Below are positions 30,401 through 36,447 of a stretch of DNA of 36,447 nt, piece after piece; the stretch's first letter is position 1, and each line of letters starts with the position of its first letter. The stretch lies in NCBI RefSeq assembly GCF_015207285.1, contig NZ_JADEXD010000052.1, forward strand, positions 1 through 36,447, given 5' to 3'. The position numbers were made by a program, and so were the translations under genes. Source of the stretch: Tychonema sp. LEGE 07203 (lineage in GTDB: Bacteria; Cyanobacteriota; Cyanobacteriia; Cyanobacteriales; Microcoleaceae). Below the pieces are notes generated by a model, which was not told the DNA's origin, made no database searches, and saw nothing but the letters and a program-made list of their open reading frames with translations.

Positions 30401-31114
30401 GCGGCTTAAATCCTCCGAAAAATTTATCCCTAAAGTGCTTGTATCGATTCGCAAATTAGAAAAAACACTTTTCGATCGCAAATAGCTAATTTCTGCGAGC
30501 AAAGACTTCCGCATCACCTCTATTTCGTTCAGATTCTCGACTTTTCCCGAAACAAACGGGGGAGCAAACACAGATAAATCAACGCACAGAATTCTAAAAT
30601 CTCTACCATTCTGCAACAAAATCAGCGTATCAGCTTGCAAAAACTCGCCTTTTTTCGAGTAGCGGCGGATGTACCGATTAATTTCCTCCTCCGATAAACT
30701 ATGACTGGCAGTTTTTAACTGAGATAATACCTGTTTAAACCCTGCATTTTGATTTTCTTTATTATAAGTTCTAATACTGTTAGCATCGCTAAAACTGCAC
30801 TGACAGTACAAAATTTGCGCTCTGTTTAAATTCCAGCCCGTAGATTTGAGATACTCCCGAAAAAAATTCAACCCACCAATAAAGCCTTTTTGAACAAAAA
30901 ATAAGCTCCATTTCTCAACAATTTTAGCATCTAAACTAGCCAGCAGATTCGCTTCCCTAGTAATTTCCGCCATCATCTTTGGCAACTTGAGTTGCTGCAA
31001 ATCCAATCGATAAGAATCTCCAAAATTGTGAGCTATCTTTTCTCGCTGAATATATGCCAAAATCCCAATATTGAAGCCAACCTCAAACAGCCGTCCAAAA
31101 TCTTCACCAATCAT
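27449..31114 (-). CDS. Giant SF2-helicase-like ATPase with unknown flanking regions
   Basis: The protein is 1221 aa. I recognise no named family, but helicase motifs are clear: motif I GNPGIGKT at 414-421, Ia-like LYVSPRKQVN at 439-448, motif II IMIDEI with D617 E618, a strand TKIIVADAS at 650-658, IV-like IIVYIQDKRR at 768-777, motif V TASGSRGLSFPKT at 825-837 and motif VI EVIQVIYRGRGE at 855-866. The segment between Ia and II is unusually long (about 165 residues). Residues 1-400 are unknown. They include FLQADTLILLQ and FRILCVDLSV at 158-182, which looks like a PD-(D/E)xK core but lacks the Lys, so it may be inactive. The C-terminal 350 residues are also unknown. ATG 31114 overlaps the stop of the preceding gene as TAATG. 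A role as the motor of a nucleic-acid processing or defence system is inference. Confidence 0.85.
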   Translation of the reverse strand: MIGEDFGRLFEVGFNIGILAYIQREKIAHNFGDSYRLDLQQLKLPKMMAEITREANLLASLDAKIVEKWSLFFVQKGFIGGLNFFREYLKSTGWNLNRAQILYCQCSFSDANSIRTYNKENQNAGFKQVLSQLKTASHSLSEEEINRYIRRYSKKGEFLQADTLILLQNGRDFRILCVDLSVFAPPFVSGKVENLNEIEVMRKSLLAEISYLRSKSVFSNLRIDTSTLGINFSEDLSRYFTAFKYKDKESTKLIQAGSYADSFYGFLQTTNIIPAGAEVLLNVVGYSDRTINAISLRNDKIDLLATCAKIYKHETRKEEISDARADVLDTIQCNAARSFQQGKKFVDALLTIGKSSTPVCHAERIDNFVSSLDIISDKLADDLGISRGLHLRNAHAELIAKSLQSEEVYIFLTGNPGIGKTTAIAHFLKTHVNDGFLFLYVSPRKQVNLDIIEKFIDRQTGLLCDDSLFCINTSADIIANNAGKCTVNYAANNYHENFQQTTVSFIKNGAETLREQYHKSQLEKKGETVIKPSNSKTNGVLNSVSQAIHSLIRCQTSNNIVAAVSIQSVKVTETNQNTLQHLEKIFQDTYNKQNKQVIPAKMQEISSRIKHIFIMIDEITGDDGGVEFLHGIGKLVNKYQLHDPKHGFNTKIIVADASIVDPDVIKQHLSDTSPEPDKIYFKKLPKKAEEIPPLQVVPFEFKRLAATVINTNSYPASSLDIIYKVFVEAVKFTEDTSLHLKNNLVKSVQAEIVADIDRRLAIPGVEQIIVYIQDKRRLAELIEKIQNQREFKRYTDYLEVHANISEEEKQQIQKCKNLVKVIFMTASGSRGLSFPKTKHILVDIPRFQIEKNLMEVIQVIYRGRGEDDDGNTLDGEAKELVFYLSDTAFYYADDPKLSLQESKLNLLNLLLILKTAVMTRILGYGYLGREKFLMIPIGGKSVSAVGDTFSSKMASLIKVLKSEHRSHPGNMLLAEVSAGLEELLSRGEFVLQNSDYSPKTGDSYLEMREDFNRKFLQACNPLEGLLGWGNLEIGHVCGSFLVVPLAAKSLEENYQMRLNGEIKKCLENQLLKKMETIANSKSSPENVKSAIRGGAIELLQFLSGDVEKTQYFQQQSQQFDRYYAIPLFAFVSGDAMQEYFADTKLEEPEDLMFRDILSAAVRSTYPIDSIIPIGHKYREFPFIVFRSYSLEQSREKMFTDKYLLSSSELNALNLILSKDAN

Positions 31115-34100
31115 TATTGTGTACCTCCCTCGCTGACATTCAATACTTCTCTTACCTTATTCAAAAAAGCCAAGGAATTAAAATCCGCACTACCGCCAGC
31201 ATGACTGAATACAGACAAAGTACCAACCGATTCATCGCCAATAATCCGCTCGTAAGGATCGAGCTTTAAACTAATATTTTGACGGGCTTCATACCGAGAA
31301 AAGTGAAACATGGTTAAATAGTGCAGCAAAGTATTTTTGATTTCACCATCATAAATCAAACCTTCGTGAATGTCTCGATCGTCCAAAACACCTCCGTATA
31401 TGTGCAACAGCGTCGAGTAGGAAATCACACCGTTATAAAAATTTTTCTCCTCCTTAACTTTAATGCCGTTAAACAAGTTAAAAAACATCACAGCTTGTTG
31501 ATTGGTATCAGCAAACAAATTTTCCAGCTCCATTGTATCTTGAATGTAAAAAGATTTTCCTTTATCGCCTAGGAAACTGCGAACATAGTATTTATCAAAA
31601 AATATCGGATAAATTTTAATATCCCGCCGCTCTCCTTTCAAAGTTCGGAGCAATTTTTTGGACATGAAAGACAATTCCTCATCTTCATCAGTCTTGGTAA
31701 TGTGCAGCGTACTCATGTAAGGTGCTTGGGAAATATATGCAAAATTCCGATATCCTTGTCGGTAAAGCTGACTCATGACATCTTCCAGAATTACAGGTTC
31801 AGTATAAAGGCGGCTGACACTGTAATTCTCGGAAAGTGTTTTCAGTAATTCGACTTGAATTGTGGTGTCATCTAAGCGATTGATTCCCACAACTTCTCCA
31901 ATTAAACAGGCTTGTCTTTGAAATCGGTTGCGATCGCCTTTTTTTGCATCGCTATCGCGGCTGGAAACGACAATAATTGCTAACTTGTCCAACTCAGGAG
32001 CTAGCTGCAGGTTCTCGAAATAAAACTTTTTGGGAAGGATAGAATACATGGAACTCAAACCGTTACGAATTGTGTAACCGTTTGGTGTTTTCACAATCCG
32101 AAATCCCTGAGAAGTTGAGCGCTGTTTTTCACTCAAAATGTGAGACAATGTTTTAGAAAGCTTAGCAATAAATTCTTCTGACGGCGAAGGGTTTTTATTG
32201 TCGCCTTCGTGAAGTCTCACCATCGGAATAAATAAGTTTTTGTCTGTATTTTTTAGCAAAATTCTCAGACAGATATAAGATAGCAGCAACACGGTAAATT
32301 TATAAACAAAAATCGCCGCAGGTTGCAAATTTTTTGCACCGCTGTGTAGTCGCTTGTTGTCATAGGGAAACAAGATTAATTTTGTCTGAAAATGTTTTTT
32401 GTGAATTTCTCTGGAACGATCGGCTTTGGGTGCAAAAAGTACAGGCAAAATATCAACATCTTTGATGTTGTATTCCATGCTGAAATTTTGGCGATCGTCA
32501 GTTGGGAAATAGCGGACATCTTCTACAGTAATATTGACTGGTAGCTGACAAATAGATAGGCAATCGACACTGGGTTCTTTGACAGTAATATAATGAAGCG
32601 TTTGCTTGTAGTTTCGCTCCATAATATCATTAAAAAATTTACGCTGATTCAAAATATTGTCAATATCCTGTACTAGACCCATTTTGAGGTTGATGTGTCT
32701 TGTTTCTGTGCGATCGGGCAAAATTGTCTGCCGTTCCAGAAAGCTTCTCAACAGTTTTCTCAGATGGTTTATTTTATATTTAACATTGACTTCGTTAAAC
32801 CTATTCACAAAATTTCGGAAAAGTCTCTTTTTGACTTCCTCATTATCGCGACTCAATACTGTTTTGATTAAATGCTCAAAACTAGGAATAGGATTAAACT
32901 CAAGTTCTAATTCAGGGTTATAATTTTCCGTTTCTGGAGTGTGGGGAGATGCAAAAATAAAGTGATATAAAAATGCAATTTTTAACACCTTGCGTACAAA
33001 TGTTTCGGGGTTAGAATCTTCCTCAAATTCTGCTTTGTGTTCTTCACTGTCTGGATTTAGCAGGTTCAGATAATATTCAAATACGTCCTTTCCACCACGC
33101 GATTGAACTGAGTTATCGAATTTGACTTTGAGACCAAATATAAATTTACGTTCGCTTTGAGAACTGTCGGTGCTTTCTCCCAAGCAACCTGCTACAATCG
33201 GAATAATTGGCAGTGCATCTAAAACTTCCGCTCTGGCAAAAATCTCTCTGTAATTAACTGAAATGCCAGCATAATTAACCTGATAATCACCATCTGTTTT
33301 ATTGTCGTCGTTGATGAAATCTTCCATCAATCTGAGGCGGCGGATCAAATCTTCTAAATAGATGATGCCTGCGGTATCTGTGCTGCTGGGGCGGATGTGT
33401 TCTAGGAGATACTCCAAATAAGTAATTTTAGCTTCTTTTTGGATTTTTCCCAGAGTTTCTTTGTCTACCAGTCGGATCAATTTGTGAAAATCAGAGTCGG
33501 GATTTTTAACCATCTCATCAAGAAGATCGTTAAGTGCTTGTTTGTCATCGTTAGTCTCGGCATTTTCATTGATGTAATTTTCCAAACCTTGCTTGAGTTC
33601 TTGCTCAAAAATATCAGTATTTCGGACAGTAACTGTCAACTTGTGAAATTTTAATGTCGCACGGCTGCCAGAACCTGAATTTTGCAAAGTTAGCCTTTCT
33701 TTTTCTAAAGGAGTGTGGCGTTTGCCAAAATCGTATTTGAAGCCTAACTCTTGGCCGCTTCCGCGAAAAGAGGGTGAATCTAAAGGACTAATCAAACTAG
33801 CGATGAATTTTTCAACAGAAGTATTTTGGGGCAATTTAGAGGCTAATTGCTGTTGCAAAGATTGTTGAATTTGCCTGACTTGAGTGCCAAAATGCTCTTC
33901 GACTTGCTGCGGAAAGTTGACAGTGGCAGAGTGTGCTTGACGTTCTAAAGAACCCAAGGGTTGCCGTACTTGCATTTGGGAAATATCCGCAGCAATGCTG
34001 TCAATATCGACAATCAGACGGCGCTTGTCATCGGATATGTTAAACGGGTTTTTAGCCTGCAAATGTTTTAAAATTTTGTCCAGCAAATCGCTATAATCTG

Positions 34101-34140
34101 CTGGCACGAGTTCGTCGTCGCCTAGTCTTAAGATGTTCAC
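31114..34140 (-). CDS. Large unknown protein, partner of the helicase-like ATPase
   Basis: The protein is 1008 aa from GTG 34140, chosen because AAAGGA lies about ten bases before it and the start falls 13 bases after the YciI-like stop. An open frame to 34203 would add 21 residues overlapping that gene. I see no known domain. The protein is highly charged and soluble-looking, with no signal peptide and one hydrophobic stretch mid-protein (FVYKFTVLLLSYICLRILL) that could be a buried helix. The C-terminal third has alternating strands, including LAIIVVSSRDSDAKKG, ACLIGEVVGI and YRNFAYISQAPYMSTLHI, which could be a nuclease or Rossmann-type fold (weak). Its stop overlaps the helicase ATG by one base, so the two products are probably made in fixed ratio and may form a complex. 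Confidence 0.8.
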   Translation of the reverse strand: MNILRLGDDELVPADYSDLLDKILKHLQAKNPFNISDDKRRLIVDIDSIAADISQMQVRQPLGSLERQAHSATVNFPQQVEEHFGTQVRQIQQSLQQQLASKLPQNTSVEKFIASLISPLDSPSFRGSGQELGFKYDFGKRHTPLEKERLTLQNSGSGSRATLKFHKLTVTVRNTDIFEQELKQGLENYINENAETNDDKQALNDLLDEMVKNPDSDFHKLIRLVDKETLGKIQKEAKITYLEYLLEHIRPSSTDTAGIIYLEDLIRRLRLMEDFINDDNKTDGDYQVNYAGISVNYREIFARAEVLDALPIIPIVAGCLGESTDSSQSERKFIFGLKVKFDNSVQSRGGKDVFEYYLNLLNPDSEEHKAEFEEDSNPETFVRKVLKIAFLYHFIFASPHTPETENYNPELELEFNPIPSFEHLIKTVLSRDNEEVKKRLFRNFVNRFNEVNVKYKINHLRKLLRSFLERQTILPDRTETRHINLKMGLVQDIDNILNQRKFFNDIMERNYKQTLHYITVKEPSVDCLSICQLPVNITVEDVRYFPTDDRQNFSMEYNIKDVDILPVLFAPKADRSREIHKKHFQTKLILFPYDNKRLHSGAKNLQPAAIFVYKFTVLLLSYICLRILLKNTDKNLFIPMVRLHEGDNKNPSPSEEFIAKLSKTLSHILSEKQRSTSQGFRIVKTPNGYTIRNGLSSMYSILPKKFYFENLQLAPELDKLAIIVVSSRDSDAKKGDRNRFQRQACLIGEVVGINRLDDTTIQVELLKTLSENYSVSRLYTEPVILEDVMSQLYRQGYRNFAYISQAPYMSTLHITKTDEDEELSFMSKKLLRTLKGERRDIKIYPIFFDKYYVRSFLGDKGKSFYIQDTMELENLFADTNQQAVMFFNLFNGIKVKEEKNFYNGVISYSTLLHIYGGVLDDRDIHEGLIYDGEIKNTLLHYLTMFHFSRYEARQNISLKLDPYERIIGDESVGTLSVFSHAGGSADFNSLAFLNKVREVLNVSEGGTQ

Positions 34141-34153
34141 CCTGTTAATTCCT

Positions 34154-34423
34154 TTAAAATGCTTGAATCCACTCTTTGACGTTGTATTCAGTCCAAATCC
34201 CATTTACCCAATAAGCATCGGTTTCAACTAAGTCTCGCACTTGGGTTTCGTCGGCGGCTTCGTAAATCGCGAAAACTTTTGTTAAGTCTTTGGTGGGGCC
34301 GATGGTAATTAATACTCCCGATTCCTTCTGCTTGGCAAGTCCAGCCAAATGATCGTCTCGAAATGGTGCGCGTTTTTCGAGAACGTCTTGGCAGTAACTT
34401 CCCCACATTACATATTTGGTCAC
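34154..34423 (-). CDS. YCII-domain protein (YciI-like)
   Basis: The protein is 89 aa, the normal length of YCII-family ferredoxin-fold proteins. It shows the family layout: a first strand (KYVMWGSYC), the helical RAPFRDDHLAGLAKQKESG with the conserved Arg and His, GVLITIGP, then KVFAIYEAADETQVRDLVETDAYWVNGIW. The His-Asp pair is proposed to act in hydrolysis, though substrates are mostly unknown. It lies 13 bases upstream of the large unknown gene on the same strand, suggesting an operon, or only readthrough. A 14-bp palindrome lies upstream of its start. Confidence 0.88.
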   Translation of the reverse strand: MTKYVMWGSYCQDVLEKRAPFRDDHLAGLAKQKESGVLITIGPTKDLTKVFAIYEAADETQVRDLVETDAYWVNGIWTEYNVKEWIQAF

Positions 34424-34455
34424 GGTTTTGAGCCTTAGATGAATTTGTTTAAAAT

Positions 34456-34469
34456 TTATTGTACAATAA
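34456..34469. promoter_or_regulatory. 14-bp palindrome upstream of the YciI-like gene
   Basis: TTATTGTACAATAA is a perfect palindrome 33 bases upstream of the yciI-like ATG. It could be an operator for the three-gene unit. Confidence 0.3.
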
Positions 34470-34587
34470 GAGTAGCAGGATTTAACGATTTTTTTTAGGA
34501 TAAGATTGATTAACCGCAGAGGGCGCAGAGGGCGCAGAGGAAGAGAGGGGAAGAAGAGAGAGGTTTGTTAGATAGGAGGAGGCAAGT

Positions 34588-34764
34588 ATGACTTTATTAG
34601 ACCTTTGTCTGCTGACAGTTCAAGAATAAAACTGGATGACGGACATTGGTGTTTTTGAGGAAGATGAACGGGTAGAATTATTGGCAGGGCAGATAGTAAA
34701 GATGGTAGCAAAAAAGAATCTGCTGTGCGAGGATCGGGAGGATGTTACTTTTTTAAATTATTGA
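34588..34764 (+). pseudogene. Uma2-family endonuclease remnant
   Basis: From ATG 34588, with AGGAGGA upstream, the frame reads LLDLCLLTVQE, then a stop at 34627-34629, then continues in frame as WMTDIGVFEEDERVELLAGQIVKM and ends at 34764. The pieces together match the Uma2 N-terminus (LTxxEYxxMxxxGxxxEDxRVELxxGxIVxM). The stop replaces the conserved Tyr, and the catalytic core after IVKM is deleted. Only about 58 codons remain of a family near 190 aa. Uma2 genes are very abundant in filamentous cyanobacteria and often decay. Confidence 0.75.
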
Positions 34765-34797
34765 TTTTTCCAGTGAGTCTAGAATGGGCTTGGTGGC

Positions 34798-34862
34798 AGA
34801 AACCGGGTTTCTATGAATATATTGGTTGGGCGGCGGTAATTGTTGCAAGAAACTCGGTTTCT
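34798..34862. repeat. Paired AGAAAC-GTTTCT palindromes
   Basis: AGAAACCGGGTTTCT at 34798-34812 and AGAAACTCGGTTTCT at 34848-34862 are short palindromes about 50 bp apart, a frequent intergenic repeat type in these genomes. They lie just after the pheT 3' end. Upstream at about 34512-34545 there is a GAGGGCGCA tandem repeat. Confidence 0.6.
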
Positions 34863-34888
34863 CAGTCTTTTTGACACCGCCCATACAG

Positions 34889-36447
34889 TTAGCTTCTCAG
34901 ACTGACGCCGAATTTCTCGACTAAAACATCGCGGACTTTTTGCTGGGCTGGTTCGACATCGGTTTCGCTGAGGGTTCGATCGCCCGATCGATAAATCAAC
35001 CGAAATGCTAAACTGCGTTGTCCCGCCGGTACGTTTTCCCCGCGATACTCGTCGAACAATTCCACGGAAGCAAGCAAACTACCAGCCGCCTTTTTCATCG
35101 CAGCCTGCATCTCCACAACCGCAACCTCCATCGGTGCAAAAAATGCAATATCCCTGTCAGAAGCGGGGAAACTCGAATAACCCGCAAACTTGCGAGTCGA
35201 ATTGCTCGATCGCCCTAACTCATCCAACAACACCGCTAAATCTAATTGAAACACGTAAACCTGCTCGGGCAAACTTTTTTCCTGCTGCAATTGCGGGTGT
35301 AACTGTCCAAAGATTCCCAACGGTTTCCCGTTTAACGATAGGGCGGCTGTGCGCCCCGGATGCAGCCTTGTGGGGCGGGCATCTTGCCCGCCATTAATAG
35401 GATAAACATCTTGCTTACCATCATTTTGTTGATATTCCACCGCCAAACCCAAGGCTTGAAACGCGCTTTCTAAAACGCCCTTCGCTTCAAACCAAGTCAA
35501 AGGTCGATCGCGCCCGCCCTGTTGCCATTTCCACGCAGTCGGGTCGCCGCCAATAATCCCCGCAACGGCATCTGACTCTTTCATTACATCCCCATCTTTC
35601 CAGAAAATGCGGCCCACCTCAAAACCGTTAAGCGCGCCGTTTCCCTGCTCCAAATTGTACCCAAAAGCATCAATCAAACCCGACAGCATCTCAGTCCGCA
35701 AAGCCGAATACTCGACAAACAGCGGATTAGCCAGCACAACCTGATTGTCTCCCTCAGTTTTCACCAAAGAATAGTGCATCAATTCTGTCAAACCGGCCGC
35801 CCGAAAAGCCGATCGCACATTCCGCACTTGCGCGTATTCTAGAGATAAATAACCAGGTTCGGTTTTGCTGGGTAAAGTATCGCAGAAATTGTCGTAACCG
35901 TGAAGTCTGGCCACTTCTTCAATTAAATCAATTTCCCTCTCTAAATCGCGGTAACGGTAAGCAGGAACAGTTATCGCAAAAACCCGTGCTTTTTCTGTCG
36001 CAACAACTTCGCATCCCAAGGCTGTGAGGATATTTTTCACCTCTTCCGGTTCCAAATATTGACAACCGCCAGTTTCTCCTCTTTTTAACTGCCCCAAAAC
36101 CAGATTAATTCGATCCAGACGCAATTCAATCGTCCGCGAAAAACTCAAATTTTCCCCGGAACTCGCCGTTTTCTGCACCGTCGCAGCACCACCTGCCCAC
36201 TGCAAAATTAGGGCGACAGCGCGATCGCACACCGTCGTCAAAGCCGCCTGATTCACCCCCCGTTCGTAGCGGATCGATGCCTCGCTGCGGAGGCCTTGAG
36301 CGCGGGCAGAACGCCTAATCGTTGCTTGGTCAAAAATCGCTGCTTCCAAGACCAAATTTTGAGTTCCTTCGTGAACTTCGGTATCTTCGCCGCCCATTAC
36401 CCCAGCCAAGGCAACGGGTTTGTCGCTAGCGGTAATTAACAAATTTT
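34889..36447 (-). CDS. pheT: Phenylalanyl-tRNA synthetase beta subunit, C-terminal two-thirds (5' end beyond window)
   Basis: The frame runs in from the right edge and ends at 34889, covering about 519 residues of a protein of about 810. An apparent TTG start at 36442 is only the first start-like codon in the window. Visible parts: the B3/B4 tRNA-editing domain ([28 protein letters not shown] and [15 protein letters not shown]), the B5 domain ([23 protein letters not shown]), the synthetase-like core ([30 protein letters not shown]) and the C-terminal FDX-ACB anticodon-binding domain ([27 protein letters not shown]). With PheS it charges tRNA-Phe. Its end flanks the accessory region on the right. 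Confidence 0.97.
   Translation of the reverse strand, partial: NLLITASDKPVALAGVMGGEDTEVHEGTQNLVLEAAIFDQATIRRSARAQGLRSEASIRYERGVNQAALTTVCDRAVALILQWAGGAATVQKTASSGENLSFSRTIELRLDRINLVLGQLKRGETGGCQYLEPEEVKNILTALGCEVVATEKARVFAITVPAYRYRDLEREIDLIEEVARLHGYDNFCDTLPSKTEPGYLSLEYAQVRNVRSAFRAAGLTELMHYSLVKTEGDNQVVLANPLFVEYSALRTEMLSGLIDAFGYNLEQGNGALNGFEVGRIFWKDGDVMKESDAVAGIIGGDPTAWKWQQGGRDRPLTWFEAKGVLESAFQALGLAVEYQQNDGKQDVYPINGGQDARPTRLHPGRTAALSLNGKPLGIFGQLHPQLQQEKSLPEQVYVFQLDLAVLLDELGRSSNSTRKFAGYSSFPASDRDIAFFAPMEVAVVEMQAAMKKAAGSLLASVELFDEYRGENVPAGQRSLAFRLIYRSGDRTLSETDVEPAQQKVRDVLVEKFGVSLRS

Overview
The window is chromosomal DNA from a cyanobacterium, most likely a filamentous Oscillatoriales-type strain such as the Microcoleus/Oscillatoria/Phormidium group (inference; no rRNA gene is present). 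Evidence is the dense HIP1-type GCGATCGC octamers, a cyanobacterial long-form HPF/LrtA, a nucleotidyltransferase-phosphomannomutase fusion, a CbiD fragment and heptanucleotide tandem repeats in many intergenic gaps.

Layout. 1-4.0 kb: the 5' part of cbiD running off the left edge, a STAS-domain protein, rpsD, a secreted Cys-repeat protein and a rhodanese, separated by simple repeats and hairpins. 4.0-18.7 kb: a complete CRISPR-Cas locus, all on the minus strand. From its promoter side the order is cas10(cmr2), cmr3, cmr4, cmr5, a cmr6-cmr1 fusion, a CARF-HEPN ancillary RNase, csx18, cas1, cas2, a leader, and an array of 67 repeats and 66 spacers. The leader-distal end of the array is joined directly to a truncated IS4-type transposase. 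18.9-20.1 kb: a divergent WYL-domain regulator. 20.5-27.3 kb: hpf/lrtA, lipB, a DM13-like protein, ssb, the nucleotidyltransferase-PMM fusion and bcp. 27.4-34.4 kb: a YciI-like gene followed by two very large, tightly coupled unknown genes, one an SF2-helicase-like ATPase. 34.6 kb: a dead Uma2 gene. The right edge is the 3' two-thirds of pheT.

The type III-B module is unusual. Cas10 has no HD nuclease domain. Cmr4 appears to have Asn where the catalytic Asp of target-RNA cleavage normally sits. Cmr1 is found only as the C-terminal part of a Cmr6 fusion, and no cas6 is present. The GGDD cyclase motif of Cas10 and the RX4H motif of the CARF-HEPN protein are intact, so this complex may act mainly by cyclic-oligoadenylate signalling. 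crRNA maturation would then need a host or remote enzyme; RNase E is known to do this for one cyanobacterial III-B array.

The best candidate for an undescribed system is the 6.7 kb two-gene module at 27449-34140. It consists of a 1008-aa protein with no domain I recognise, followed through a TAATG overlap by a 1221-aa protein with helicase motifs I, Ia, II, V and VI and a long unknown N-terminal region. It lies between housekeeping genes and about 9 kb from the CRISPR locus.
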